DNA of 64,000 nucleotides from Rhodocyclaceae bacterium (GCA_013388985.1 JACAEF010000013.1:1-64000), one strand, 5' to 3'; positions 37,288-45,822 are shown, counted from the stretch's first letter. A program made the numbers and translations. The notes: generated from the sequence alone by a model not told the origin.

Positions 37288-39794
37288 AATGCTCCCACGC
37301 CGATGATCCCGAGCGCGGCGGCCAAGGCCAGGTCATCGCCCGGCAGCGGAGCAAAGCGGAAAACCGAAGCCAGAGCCGGCACATAAACGACAAGCATCAG
37401 CAGCACGAGCGTCACGCCGGCGACCATCCAGAGCATCGGATTCGGCAGGCGCAGCGCATCGAAGAATGAGTCACCGCGCACACGGTTGGCGATGATCAAC
37501 GCCAGGTTGGCGATCACCAGTGTCACGAAGACGAAGGCGCGCGCTTCTTCTTCGCCGAGCCGGCCAAAGGCCGATGCGCTCGCGCCCAGCACGACGGTCA
37601 ATACCACGATACCCTGAAGGCAAGCCCGCCCCAGCGTGGCGCCGCCAAAGAGTGGTTGCCGTGTGTCGCGCGGCGGGCGTCGCATCACATCGGCTTCCGC
37701 GGCTTCGTTCTCGAAGACCAGCGAACAGGCCGGATCGATGATCAGCTCGAGGAAAGCGATGTGCATCGGAAACAGCACGGCCGGCCAGCCGAACAGCACC
37801 GGCAGCAGCGCGATGCCGGCTATCGGGATATGCACCGCCAGGATGTAGGACATCGATTTCTGCAAGTTGTCGAAGATGCGTCGTCCGAGGCGGATGGCAC
37901 GTACGATCGAAGCGAAATTGTCGTCGAGCAACACCAGTGCTGCCGCCTCACGAGCGACGTCGGTGCCGCGCCCCCCCATGGCGATGCCGACGTGCGCGGC
38001 CTTGAGCGCGGGCGCATCGTTGACGCCATCCCCCGTCATGGCGACGATCTCGCCGTTGGCCTTCAGGGCCTGGACGATGGCGAGTTTTTGTTCCGGCGCG
38101 ATGCGGGCACAGACACACGTCGCCCGCAGCCGGGCCCGAAGCTCTTCCTCGCTGAGCGTCGCGAGCTCATCGCCGGAAAGAATGTCTTCGACGGGCAGGC
38201 CCGCTACACGGGCGATGGCGCGCGCGGTGGCGGGGTAGTCACCGGTGATCATCACCACACGGATGCCTGCTTCGCGGCATTCCTGCATCGCTTTCGGGAT
38301 CTCGGCGCGCAGTGGGTCGGAAAGCCCCGTCAGGCCAATGAACTCGAACGGAAAATCGTGCTCGATGGCCGGCAGCGCATTGCCGGAAAAGCGCGCTCGC
38401 GCCACTGCCAGCACGCGCAGGCCGAGCGCGGCGAGCTCATTCACTGCCGCCGCGATGCATGCCTGCGCCGCGGTACCGAGATGGCAAAGATCGATGACGG
38501 CTTCGGGTGCGCCCTTGACGGCGACCACATACTCGCTGCCGTGTTTCGCCTGCCAGACATGGGCCATCGTGCGTAGGCGGGGGTTTAGGCCATAGTCGTG
38601 CACCAGCGTCCAATCACGATGCAGATGCTCGGTGTGCGCCAGAAAGCGCTCGCCGAGACGATGGAAGGCCTGGTCCATCGGATCGAAAGGATCGGTCTCG
38701 CTGGCCAGGATGGCATGCTCGACCAGGCTGTGAAAGACTTCCGGCAATGCCCCGGATTCATGTTCCACCACAAAATCCTCGCCGGCGGCCCACAAATGCG
38801 TCACCGTCATGCGGTTCTCGGTGAGCGTGCCGGTCTTGTCCGTGCACAGCACCGAGGTGGCGCCCAACGTTTCGATGGCCGCGATGCGCCGCGTCAGCAC
38901 GTTTTCCCTGGCCAGCCGCCATGCGCCAAGCGCCGGAAACACGGTGAGCACCACCGGATATTCTTCCGGCAGCATGGCCATCGCCAGCGCGATGCCGGCC
39001 AGCAGCGCCGCCAGCCAGTCCCCGCGCAGGAAGCCGTGCGCGACGACCAGCAGCGCACTCATGCCCAGCGCCAGCAGCGCCAGGTTGCGGATGAGCCGCG
39101 CCGTCTGTTTTTGCAAGGGCGAACGCTCCACCGAGAGCGTGCCCAGTGCCGCGCCGATGCGGCCGATCTCGGTGCGTGGCCCCGTGGCGGTTATGCGGGC
39201 GATGCCGTGTCCCGCCACCACCAGGGTGCCCGAGAAGACGAAAGGTGTGCCTTCACCGCCGGGCCGGGCCGGTGGCAATGATTCAGCGACCGCAAAGTGT
39301 TTGGAGACCGGCACGGCCTCACCGGTGAGCAGCGATTCATCGACCACCAGATCGCTGCCCTCGATGAGCACGCCGTCGGCCGGTACGCGGTCGCCTTCGG
39401 CCAGAACGACGTGGTCGCCGCGCACCACCTCGCCGCCGGGTATGCGCACACGCTGGCCATCGCGGATGACCAGCGCGCGCGGGCTGGTGAGATCGCGCAA
39501 GGCTTCGATGGCGCGCTCGGTCTTGCCCTCCTGGTAGAGCGTGAGACCGAGCGTCACCAGCACGAAGCCGAACAGCACGGCTCCTTCTCGTAATTCACCG
39601 AAAACGAGATAGAGCGTGCCGGCCGCGACGAGCAGCAGGAACATCGGCTCGCGTGCGGTTTCCCGGACGATATCGAGCCATGTGCGGCCCCGCCCGCCGG
39701 GCAGCGTGTTCGGGCCTTCGCTGGCGAGAAGGCGGGCGGCTTCCTCGCTGCTCAGCGCGGTTTCGGGATGGGCGCGCGCTTGCGGGAAAACCAC
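37236..39794 (-). CDS. Cation-translocating P-type ATPase
   Basis: The 852-aa pump has actuator motif L-T-G-E-A-V-P-V, phosphorylation site D-K-T-G-T-L-T-E-N, nucleotide-domain K-G-A-P-E, and hinge T-G-D-G-V-N-D-A-P-A-L. The membrane-4 motif is L-P-E-E-Y-P-V-V-L, related to but not the same as P-E-G-L-P of Ca2+ pumps, so the ion is uncertain (Ca2+ or another divalent or monovalent cation). The start is GTG with AAGGGG upstream; no ATG is near. It stands alone. Confidence 0.88.
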   Translation of the reverse strand: MVFPQARAHPETALSSEEAARLLASEGPNTLPGGRGRTWLDIVRETAREPMFLLLVAAGTLYLVFGELREGAVLFGFVLVTLGLTLYQEGKTERAIEALRDLTSPRALVIRDGQRVRIPGGEVVRGDHVVLAEGDRVPADGVLIEGSDLVVDESLLTGEAVPVSKHFAVAESLPPARPGGEGTPFVFSGTLVVAGHGIARITATGPRTEIGRIGAALGTLSVERSPLQKQTARLIRNLALLALGMSALLVVAHGFLRGDWLAALLAGIALAMAMLPEEYPVVLTVFPALGAWRLARENVLTRRIAAIETLGATSVLCTDKTGTLTENRMTVTHLWAAGEDFVVEHESGALPEVFHSLVEHAILASETDPFDPMDQAFHRLGERFLAHTEHLHRDWTLVHDYGLNPRLRTMAHVWQAKHGSEYVVAVKGAPEAVIDLCHLGTAAQACIAAAVNELAALGLRVLAVARARFSGNALPAIEHDFPFEFIGLTGLSDPLRAEIPKAMQECREAGIRVVMITGDYPATARAIARVAGLPVEDILSGDELATLSEEELRARLRATCVCARIAPEQKLAIVQALKANGEIVAMTGDGVNDAPALKAAHVGIAMGGRGTDVAREAAALVLLDDNFASIVRAIRLGRRIFDNLQKSMSYILAVHIPIAGIALLPVLFGWPAVLFPMHIAFLELIIDPACSLVFENEAAEADVMRRPPRDTRQPLFGGATLGRACLQGIVVLTVVLGASASAFGRLGEEEARAFVFVTLVIANLALIIANRVRGDSFFDALRLPNPMLWMVAGVTLVLLMLVVYVPALASVFRFAPLPGDDLALAAALGIIGVGAFQSLFRGKAPTTGRAKK

Positions 39795-39860
39795 CCCCGT
39801 CCCCTTTTCGCTGGATGCAGCATCAGCGATGACCGATTGTGGACGATGCGGTCATCACGC

Positions 39861-39886
39861 GAAAATCGGCGCTGGCGGGACGGCAC
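39861..39886 (+). repeat. Dispersed repeat copy upstream of the ATPase gene
   Basis: GAAAATCGGCGCTGG then CGGGACGGCAC, one base off the consensus. It lies in the 118-bp gap between the ATPase start and the stop of the next gene. Confidence 0.82.
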
Positions 39887-39912
39887 CTCCTTTCACCGTC
39901 CTCCCCAGACCA

Positions 39913-40257
39913 TTATTTGATGATTCCGCGCGCTTTCATGATGTCGCAGCCGTTCCTGCGCGGCGGCCTCAACTGCACGCCTTTTTCCTTCGCGCGCTCT
40001 TCCATCGCCTTGCGGTGGGCGTCCTGAGTCGCCACACACTCTTCATAGGTCTTCACTTCCCGCATCTGCGCCTGCCATGTCGCACGCTCTTCGGGGGTCA
40101 TCAACGTCCACCCTGGCGTATAGGTCTGGTTCCATGCGAAGCGTCCCTTGCCGCCCGGGCCCATGCCGCCTCCGCCGCCCGGTCCCATTTGTGCGAAGGC
40201 TGAGGTCGCGACGAGGGCTGCGGTCAGGAAAGAAGCGGTCAATGCAAGTTTTTTCAT
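39913..40257 (-). CDS. Small secreted protein of unknown function
   Basis: The 114-aa product has a signal peptide (about 1-22, A-F-A), a Gly-rich stretch (M-G-P-G-G-G-G-G-M-G), and a charged helical domain with L-M-T-P-E-E-R-A-T-W-Q-A-Q-M-R-E-V-K-T-Y-E-E-C. A second Cys near the end may pair with it. Similar small periplasmic proteins are common in betaproteobacteria; none has a known function. AAGGAG precedes the ATG. Confidence 0.75.
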   Translation of the reverse strand: MKKLALTASFLTAALVATSAFAQMGPGGGGGMGPGGKGRFAWNQTYTPGWTLMTPEERATWQAQMREVKTYEECVATQDAHRKAMEERAKEKGVQLRPPRRNGCDIMKARGIIK

Positions 40258-40407
40258 GGTCTTCTCCTTCGGTCTGGTTGGCGTTCCGACATCTCATCGG
40301 GCTGTTTCCACTATGGACAAAGCGAGGCGGAATAGCAAAGCCATTATGGCGCGCAACTGTAAGCATTCATGAAAATCGTAAGGAAATGTTGCAGCGCGCG
40401 CAAAGCC
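40258..40407. other. Short intergenic region
   Basis: It holds the leader of the small secreted protein gene, including AAGGAGAAGACC. No other element stands out. Confidence 0.3.
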
Positions 40408-41064
40408 TCAACGGGCTCGTGTCGAGGAGCCGTAGTAGGCGAAGAGCGCTGCCAGTTCTTCGTCATCGAAAGGGTTGGCATAGGCGAGCTCGCGCGTCGC
40501 GCGCACGCCGAGCCAAAGCCGCGCGGCGAATTCCGCGCGTGGCATCGCCGCCGCCATGCGGTTCAGGTTTCGGGCTGGCAGCGGAACGTCACCCCAATCG
40601 GCGTCATGGCAGCCAGCGCAGGTTTCTGCGTGCAAGCGGCGGCCGGCGGCGATGCGCGCCGGCGTCGCCTGAGTCGCGGCAAAGGCGGGGGAAAAGGGGA
40701 AACGTTTGGCAAGCCGTTCGGCCTCGGCGGCAAAGGCTTGCCAGTCTCCGCGTCCGAATGCGGCGCGCAGTCGGCCGGCAGGCCGCGCATCGGCGCCGGC
40801 GCGGCGCAAGGCGAGCGGCAGGGAGGCAAGCCCTCCCGCAATCCGGCTCTGCAACCCGGCGCGTTCCTGCAGGCCCAGCCGGTCATGGGCCAGACGGTGC
40901 GCGTCGCCGGAGAGGATCAGCAATTCCGCGCCAATACGCCAGGCCCCCGCCTCGTCGGCCCATGCCGCGCCCGCGAGCTGAAGACTCGCGAGACACGACA
41001 GCAGGAAAAGCCTTATTGCAGCTTGACGTGCTGTTCTACCGGGCCGGCTTTGGTGAGCGTCCAT
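40408..41064 (-). CDS. Periplasmic c-type cytochrome at the end of the sulfur operon
   Basis: The 218-aa product has a hydrophobic signal (about 16-36), a helical region of unknown fold, and a C-terminal heme site C-A-G-C-H with downstream Met residues (R-M-A-A-A-M-P). The start ATG 41064 overlaps the preceding sulfurtransferase by 52 bp; no later start exists in frame before the signal. It may accept electrons from the periplasmic sulfur protein, which is inference from position. Confidence 0.75.
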   Translation of the reverse strand: MDAHQSRPGRTARQAAIRLFLLSCLASLQLAGAAWADEAGAWRIGAELLILSGDAHRLAHDRLGLQERAGLQSRIAGGLASLPLALRRAGADARPAGRLRAAFGRGDWQAFAAEAERLAKRFPFSPAFAATQATPARIAAGRRLHAETCAGCHDADWGDVPLPARNLNRMAAAMPRAEFAARLWLGVRATRELAYANPFDDEELAALFAYYGSSTRAR

Positions 41065-41945
41065 TCGGTCATCGAACCGTCGTAGAGCTTCGCCTTCTTG
41101 TTGCCGAGAAGCTCGCTGGAGACGAACCAGCCGATCGAGGCCAGGTGACCGGTGTTGCAGAAATTGATCTGCTCGCCTGCGGTAGACACGCCGGCATGCT
41201 TGTAGAGCTTCTCGATCGTTGCTTTGTCGCGGAACATCCCGCCGCCGTTCTCGGTGAACCAGCCGGTCGGCAGATTCTTCGCGCCGGGCAGCGTGCCGTT
41301 CTCGGACGCCTTCGGGTTACGGTTGATGCCCGAGAACTGGTCTTCCGGCCGGCTGTCGACGAGCACTGCCTTCTTGGAGGCGATTGCGGCTTTGACGTCA
41401 TCGACGGTGGCGAGCATGTCCATGCGTGGATGCGGGGTGAAAGTCTTGGCCGCGACTTTTGCGGCGCCGGTTTCCAGGGGGTTCGCCTTGTCTTTCGTCC
41501 AAGCGGCCATGCCGCCATTGAGGATCGACACGTTGTCGTGGCCGAGCGTCTTGAACGTCCAGTAGATGCGTGTCGCCCAGCCCATGTCGAGGTATGAGCT
41601 GCCGGGAGCGACGAGGATCACGTGGCTGGAATTGTCGACGCCGAGGCTGCCGATGTGGGCAGCAAGTTTGTCGAATTTCGCCGGCAGCATGTCGGGCACC
41701 TTGTCGGCACGATCCTCGCGCCAGCCCGACTTGGCGAAGTCGGTATTGGCTGCACCGGGAATGTGGCCGCGCAGGAAATCGCTGGCGGGCTGGATGTCGA
41801 CGATGACGATGTCCGGCTTGCCGAGATTGGCTTTCAGCCAGGCGACGTCGACCAGCGGTTCGGCGGCGAGGGCCGCGGTCACGAGGCTGAAAAGGAAGGC
41901 CGCGACCATCCCGAGCGCGCGGCCGAGGTTCATCAATTGTTTCAT
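41013..41945 (-). CDS. Periplasmic tandem-rhodanese sulfurtransferase
   Basis: The 310-aa product has a signal peptide (about 1-27) and two rhodanese domains. The first (about 30-165) lacks a Cys in its active loop; the second (about 180-305) has the active loop N-F-C-N-T-G-H-L-A-S with the catalytic Cys near 255. The layout is like thiosulfate/3-mercaptopyruvate sulfurtransferases, exported to the periplasm. It sits in a 12-gene sulfur operon, before a cytochrome c gene. Confidence 0.88.
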   Translation of the reverse strand: MKQLMNLGRALGMVAAFLFSLVTAALAAEPLVDVAWLKANLGKPDIVIVDIQPASDFLRGHIPGAANTDFAKSGWREDRADKVPDMLPAKFDKLAAHIGSLGVDNSSHVILVAPGSSYLDMGWATRIYWTFKTLGHDNVSILNGGMAAWTKDKANPLETGAAKVAAKTFTPHPRMDMLATVDDVKAAIASKKAVLVDSRPEDQFSGINRNPKASENGTLPGAKNLPTGWFTENGGGMFRDKATIEKLYKHAGVSTAGEQINFCNTGHLASIGWFVSSELLGNKKAKLYDGSMTEWTLTKAGPVEQHVKLQ

Positions 41946-41966
41946 GGCGTCTCCTCCATCAGGTGA

Positions 41967-42152
41967 TTACGTCGTGATGACGCGATCGGCGGCGAGGATG
42001 CTTGCCATCACCTCGTCCCAATCGCTTTCTCTCATGTCCCGGCGCGTCACATCGACGACCGCGACGCGATGCGTCGCAGCCATCAGCCGCAAGGCGGCAG
42101 TCACGGTCTGCGCGTCGGGAAACAGACCGGTATTCAGTTGCAGGATGTTCAT
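41967..42152 (-). CDS. Small unknown protein of the sulfur operon
   Basis: This 61-aa protein starts MNILQLNTGLF. It has alternating hydrophobic and charged residues like a fragment of a Rossmann/DsrE strand-helix unit, and no Cys. It lies between the DsrE-like pair and the tandem rhodanese. Function unknown. Confidence 0.55.
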   Translation of the reverse strand: MNILQLNTGLFPDAQTVTAALRLMAATHRVAVVDVTRRDMRESDWDEVMASILAADRVITT

Positions 42153-42162
42153 GGCGTCGTTC

Positions 42163-42441
42163 TCACAGCGAGAGCACGAGGTCGGCACCGTCCATGACCG
42201 CGGCGAGTGCAGTCGGATCGAGCAGCTTCAGTTCGTCGGCCATCGTCGCGACGGTCGTCTGCGGCACGATGTCGCACATTTCCAGCAATTCGGCGTTGGC
42301 GGCGTTTTCCGCCGATTCCTCGACGGGCCGGTCCATGAAGACGAGACCGACACGGTGGCCGAAGATCGTCAGCCCCGCCGCCACGCGCATCGCTTCGGCA
42401 TGATCGCGGCGCGCCAGCACGAGGATGTTTTTCTCGCTCAC
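42163..42441 (-). CDS. DsrE/DsrF-like protein
   Basis: The 92-aa protein starts from GTG (S-E-K-N-I-L-V-L-A-R-R-D-H-A-E-A-M-R-V-A-A-G-L) and ends with D-G-A-D-L-V-L-S-L, a small DsrE-type sulfur-relay fold. A single Cys (E-M-C-D-I-V) lies mid-chain. The GTG overlaps the previous stop. Sulfur transfer with TusA is the likely role, by analogy. Confidence 0.65.
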   Translation of the reverse strand: MSEKNILVLARRDHAEAMRVAAGLTIFGHRVGLVFMDRPVEESAENAANAELLEMCDIVPQTTVATMADELKLLDPTALAAVMDGADLVLSL

Positions 42442-42725
42442 AGGCTCACCACCCTTTCCGCCTCGCCCACCAAAGCGCTGTTGGTCGTCTGGCTGCCCTG
42501 TTCCACCGGGCAATCGAAGCCGGGACGGAAACGACGCCACGATTCCTCGCAGACCACCGCCCGGCTGCCGGAAAGAGCGGCAAGCAGTTCGGCATCTTCG
42601 AGGTTGCTGACACCCTCATGGGTGAAAAAAACCGCGAAGCTGGCGTTCGCCCGTCGCGCGGCAAGCGCCAGCGATTTGAGCAAGGTGCCGCTGTTCGCGG
42701 TCGTGACATGGAACAGGATGTTCAT
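42438..42725 (-). CDS. DsrE/DsrF-like protein (second)
   Basis: The 95-aa product starts MNILFHVTTANSG, with K-S-L-A-L-A-A-R-R-A-N-A-S-F-A-V-F-F-T-H-E-G-V, a DsrE-like beta-alpha-beta layout, and ends E-R-V-V-S-L like its neighbour. Cysteines at about 58 and 71 are candidate sulfur carriers. It overlaps both neighbours by 4 bp. Confidence 0.68.
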   Translation of the reverse strand: MNILFHVTTANSGTLLKSLALAARRANASFAVFFTHEGVSNLEDAELLAALSGSRAVVCEESWRRFRPGFDCPVEQGSQTTNSALVGEAERVVSL

Positions 42726-43321
42726 CGTTTCTCCCCGTCGAGCGCCCAGCCGACGCGGATGGCCTGGCCGGTGTCGAGCAGCTGGCGCGTGAAGCGGCGG
42801 ATCGCCGTATAGGCATCCGTGGCAAGAATGACCGGCCCGCCATTTGCTTCGCGTGGGTGGACGATCCAGAGTGCATCGCGCATCGGCGCAGCGAACACTT
42901 TCGTACGCACCAGTGCGCGCTCTTGCCCGGGCACGGCATCGCTGCGGGCGGAGACCAGCGGCGTCAATGGCATTGCAAGCACGCGCACCTCACGCTGGCC
43001 GGCGAGATAAAGCAGGCCGGCGACGAACTCGCGTGCGCCATCGCTGTCGCCGGCGACGACCACGCGCTCGCTGCCATCGAGGCCGGCGGCGCCCAGCAGC
43101 CAGAGCAAGTCGCGCTCGCTCGGCAACTGGCCGCGCAGACCGAGGAATTCCGACGGCGGCAGGCAGCGCGCGCCGGGCAGCGACGCGGCCCGGCATTGCT
43201 CGAGTGGACGCACGTCGATTGCCGTATCGCCAGCGCCGACTTTTGCCGTCATGCCGAAATCGGCCGCCGCCAGCGCCGGCAAGGCGACGATGCTCCAGGC
43301 AGCGAACAGCGCGCGCAGCAT
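42722..43321 (-). CDS. Exported rhodanese-like protein with repeat peptide
   Basis: The 199-aa product has a signal peptide (about 1-20) and a rhodanese fold: A-I-D-V-R-P-L-E-Q-C, L-P-G-A-R-C-L-P, and G-S-E-R-V-V-V-A-G-D-S-D-G where the active Cys would be Asp/Ser, so it is probably inactive as a sulfurtransferase. Residues about 27-34 are KVGAGDTA, from an in-frame repeat copy, between the signal peptide and the first rhodanese strand. It overlaps neighbours on both sides. Confidence 0.7.
   Translation of the reverse strand: MLRALFAAWSIVALPALAAADFGMTAKVGAGDTAIDVRPLEQCRAASLPGARCLPPSEFLGLRGQLPSERDLLWLLGAAGLDGSERVVVAGDSDGAREFVAGLLYLAGQREVRVLAMPLTPLVSARSDAVPGQERALVRTKVFAAPMRDALWIVHPREANGGPVILATDAYTAIRRFTRQLLDTGQAIRVGWALDGEKR
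43219..43244 (-). repeat. Dispersed repeat copy inside the rhodanese-like gene
   Basis: The inverted core with one change (TATC for TCCC region), in frame, encodes KVGAGDTA just after the signal peptide. Confidence 0.75.
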
Positions 43322-43596
43322 CAGCAGCCACCGAAACGTCTGGGGGCGGCCGGCGCCCCCGCGCCAGTGGCGGCCGGGGCGGGCGGATTGTCGATGTAGT
43401 AGCCCATCAGCTCGAGCACGCTCACCCTGCCGAAGCTGCCCAGATCCAGTTCGGGAAGGGTCTCGGGAGGAACGGGGACCTTGGCGGCCGCAATCGCGTT
43501 CTTCGGCATCGCGGCCAGCCGGAAGCCGCCAATGCAGACAATCGCCGCAATGGCGATGCTGACGGAGCAGAAGATCACGCCGGTGCGATCGAGCAT
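43321..43596 (-). CDS. Membrane-anchored small protein of the sulfur operon
   Basis: The 91-aa product has one N-terminal membrane helix (about 6-30) and a Pro/Ala-rich periplasmic tail with V-L-E-L-M-G-Y-Y-I-D-N-P-P, ending F-G-G-C. GAGGAA lies upstream of the ATG. Function is unknown; it shares an operon with sulfur-transfer proteins. Confidence 0.65.
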   Translation of the reverse strand: MLDRTGVIFCSVSIAIAAIVCIGGFRLAAMPKNAIAAAKVPVPPETLPELDLGSFGRVSVLELMGYYIDNPPAPAATGAGAPAAPRRFGGC

Positions 43597-43606
43597 TTTC
43601 TCTTCC

Positions 43607-43693
43607 TCACAGGGAGTCACTGAAAAACGCGAGATACATCATGCCCATGGCGAGACAGAACAAACCGCCATGCCAGACCACTTGCCAATCCAT
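43607..43693 (-). CDS. 28-aa membrane miniprotein of the sulfur operon
   Basis: An ATG overlapping the stop of the 69-aa gene, with GGAGGG six bases upstream, opens M-D-W-Q-V-V-W-H-G-G-L-F-C-L-A-M-G-M-M-Y-L-A-F-F-S-D-S-L and stops at 43607. One hydrophobic helix with a Cys is predicted. Translational coupling and a strong ribosome site argue that it is real. It is too short for most gene finders. Confidence 0.6.
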   Translation of the reverse strand: MDWQVVWHGGLFCLAMGMMYLAFFSDSL

Positions 43694-43902
43694 CACTTCC
43701 CTCCCTTGTAGTGGCGCACCAGGGTTTCCACCGCGATCGCCTCGCCGCTCACCGGATGGATCACCGGCGGCGTGAAATAAGGCACGCCCTCACGGGTCGC
43801 CTTCATGCCGGGCGGTGGAGCGAAAGTCATCCAGAGAATGCCGCCGATGCTGATGACGGCCGACAAGGCGACCAGCAGGCGCAACAAGTAGCGTTGCCAC
43901 AT
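43693..43902 (-). CDS. 69-aa single-helix membrane protein
   Basis: The product starts MWQRYLLRLLVALSAVISIG, one membrane helix, followed by a short periplasmic tail rich in Pro (P-Y-F-T-P-P-V-I-H-P-V-S-G). It lies 4 bp after tusA and overlaps the 28-aa miniprotein (ATGA). No family recognised. Confidence 0.65.
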   Translation of the reverse strand: MWQRYLLRLLVALSAVISIGGILWMTFAPPPGMKATREGVPYFTPPVIHPVSGEAIAVETLVRHYKGGK

Positions 43903-43906
43903 GGCG

Positions 43907-44212
43907 TCAATCCCGGCGAATATAGATACGCCAGCAGTTGGGCGCCTTGATGGTTTCCAGATGCGTGGCATCGAGTTCGTCGCACATCGGCGGCAGCGCT
44001 TCGACCGATGACGGGTTATCGGCGAGCACTTCGATCACTTCTCCGATGGCGATCTCATTGATGGCCTTCTTGGTCATCAATTGCGGGCGCGGACAGGAAA
44101 CGCCCAGGCAATCCACGCGGCGCGCGATCCTGACCTCGCTGCCATCCGACAGCTTGACCGTGCCGCCGCCGGCAGTCTCTGCAGTCTTCGTTTTCGATCC
44201 GAACAATCCCAT
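43907..44212 (-). CDS. TusA/SirA-like sulfur carrier
   Basis: The 101-aa product ends with a TusA domain: the sulfur-accepting motif D-C-L-G-V-S-C-P-R-P-Q-L-M-T-K-K-A and G-E-V-I-E-V-L-A-D-N-P-S-S-V. An extra N-terminal 28 residues (G-S-K-T-K-T) precede it. Two extra cysteines near the end (M-C-D, N-C-W) are unusual. It follows the YeeE genes, and partners of that kind move sulfur taken up by the permease. Confidence 0.88.
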   Translation of the reverse strand: MGLFGSKTKTAETAGGGTVKLSDGSEVRIARRVDCLGVSCPRPQLMTKKAINEIAIGEVIEVLADNPSSVEALPPMCDELDATHLETIKAPNCWRIYIRRD

Positions 44213-44223
44213 CTCGCTCCTCC

Positions 44224-44877
44224 TCAGGCATTTTGAACCGCCGTCTCGACGGGTTTCCCCTTGGCGTGTTCTTGTTGATGTTTCACATGCTCGGCATGAT
44301 GGGCGCGCTCGCGTTTCAGGATGGCGCGATAAAGCCCGAACAGCACCGCGAACTGCACCAGACCGAAGACGATCGCCGGCACGCCGAATTTCTGCTGCAG
44401 GGTCTGGGCGTTGGCGAAGCCGAGCTGCAGCGCCGGCGCGTTGATCTGCCCGGTCATGGTCTGCGGCGCCGGCGGCCACCAGCTCGCCGACCAGACGAGC
44501 GAGAACAGGAACATGCCGACGAAGGTGAAGATCAGCGCCCATAGCGCGCCGAGGTTGCCTTCACCGGTCTTGACCCAGGTCGACACCGTGCAGGCACCGG
44601 CGAACACCATGCCGATGCCAAACAGGAACAGGCCGGCGAAGGTATTGAGGCCGACATCGAATTGCAGCGGATGTCCGGCGCCCAGCGACATGAAGCCGGT
44701 GAAGCCCAGCGTCAGGATCATCATCGCCGCCAGCATCGCCTTGGTGTTGCGGTAAGTCTTGAACATGATCGCGTCGCGCAGCGCGGCGGTGTTGCAAAAG
44801 CGCGAGCGCTGCATCAAGAGGCCGGCCACGGAACCGAACAGGAAAGCGACGAAACATTCGGCGACCGGGGACATCAT
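44224..44877 (-). CDS. YeeE/YedE-family permease half B
   Basis: The 217-aa product has about four or five membrane segments and the family motif R-S-R-F-C-N-T-A-A-L near residue 24, with G-A-C-T-V-S-T-W near 93; Cys residues in these positions guide thiosulfate or sulfane sulfur through the channel. A His-rich cytosolic tail follows. The start lies over the stop of half A (ATGATG). Together they equal one YeeE protein. Confidence 0.83.
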   Translation of the reverse strand: MMSPVAECFVAFLFGSVAGLLMQRSRFCNTAALRDAIMFKTYRNTKAMLAAMMILTLGFTGFMSLGAGHPLQFDVGLNTFAGLFLFGIGMVFAGACTVSTWVKTGEGNLGALWALIFTFVGMFLFSLVWSASWWPPAPQTMTGQINAPALQLGFANAQTLQQKFGVPAIVFGLVQFAVLFGLYRAILKRERAHHAEHVKHQQEHAKGKPVETAVQNA

Positions 44878-45368
44878 TCGGCCTCCAGCAGTTTCTTGTA
44901 GATCAACGAACCTACCCAGGCGCCGGCGAGGATGCCGGACATGGCGAGATACCCGCCCATGTTCATTTCCGGCATCAGGCCGAAGAAGGTGGAGACGTTG
45001 CAGATATAGGCGAGACGAATGCCGAAGCCCATCAAGAGGCCGCCGAGCGTGATCAGCACCCATTCGGACAGATGTCGCGGCACCCGCCAATAGAACTCCT
45101 TCGACAGCACCGCGCCGACGAAGGCGCCAAACAGCATGCCGAGGCTGATGTAGATCTTCCAGTAGTCCCCATGCACGGGGAAGACGATGTTCCAGAACGG
45201 CAGGCGCTCCAGCTCATCGCCGATCGCCGCCTTGGCGATCAGCCCCGTCATCATCGTCTCGCCGCCGCCGACCGTCCAGGCGCCCATGATCAGGAACATG
45301 AAGATGTCGAGCACCGCGATCGCCGAGAGCGCGATGATCGGGTCGAGCGTCTTCTTGAAAAACTCCAT
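44874..45368 (-). CDS. YeeE/YedE-family permease half A
   Basis: The 164-aa product has four membrane segments with R-L-A-Y-I-C-N-V-S-T-F-F-G and E-M-N-M-G-G-Y-L near the C-terminus. It is the first gene of the sulfur operon, with GAGGAG upstream of the ATG. It overlaps half B by 4 bp. It is divergent from the RHH gene. Confidence 0.82.
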   Translation of the reverse strand: MEFFKKTLDPIIALSAIAVLDIFMFLIMGAWTVGGGETMMTGLIAKAAIGDELERLPFWNIVFPVHGDYWKIYISLGMLFGAFVGAVLSKEFYWRVPRHLSEWVLITLGGLLMGFGIRLAYICNVSTFFGLMPEMNMGGYLAMSGILAGAWVGSLIYKKLLEAE

Positions 45369-45477
45369 GGTGTCTCCTCATTTCGTTGTCGTGGCCCGCA
45401 ACTTACGGCATGAGCCATTGCCTGAGGTAGTATCTATTGCCAACAACAAACCGGCGAAAGCCGGAAGAGGAGAGACG
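45369..45477. other. Divergent promoter region of the sulfur operon and RHH gene
   Basis: 109 bp with no gene. It contains leader sequences and ribosome sites on both sides; the RHH protein may bind here, which is inference. Confidence 0.35.
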
Positions 45478-45822
45478 ATGAACATCTACTGCGAGCCGCG
45501 CGACTTTCTCGACCACATGTTCAATTCCTGCACGACATCGCAGATCAACGAGTTCATACCCGAGAAGCGCGGCTTCCGGCTACACGGCCACAGCACCACC
45601 GTGGCGCTCGAGCGAGCCTTCTGGAACGTGCTGGAAGCGATGGCGCAGGATTGCCAACTGACCGTGCCGCGCCTGATCGAGCGGGTGCTCGACGGCTGCC
45701 TGGTGGCCAACGACAAGAACCTGGCGTCCTGCCTGCGCGTGATCTGCCTCAAGTACCTGAATATCTACGCCTCGGGGGAGATGCCCCTACGGGCCGAACA
45801 ACCCGACACGTTGGCGGCCTAG
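45478..45822 (+). CDS. Ribbon-helix-helix domain protein
   Basis: The 114-aa product has the RHH_4-type motif R-L-H-G-H-S-T-T-V-A-L-E-R-A-F-W-N-V-L-E-A-M-A at about 34-56, used for DNA binding or protein contacts. Two Cys pairs lie around it. AGAGGAG precedes the ATG. Divergent to the sulfur operon, it is a candidate regulator. Confidence 0.75.
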   Translation: MNIYCEPRDFLDHMFNSCTTSQINEFIPEKRGFRLHGHSTTVALERAFWNVLEAMAQDCQLTVPRLIERVLDGCLVANDKNLASCLRVICLKYLNIYASGEMPLRAEQPDTLAA

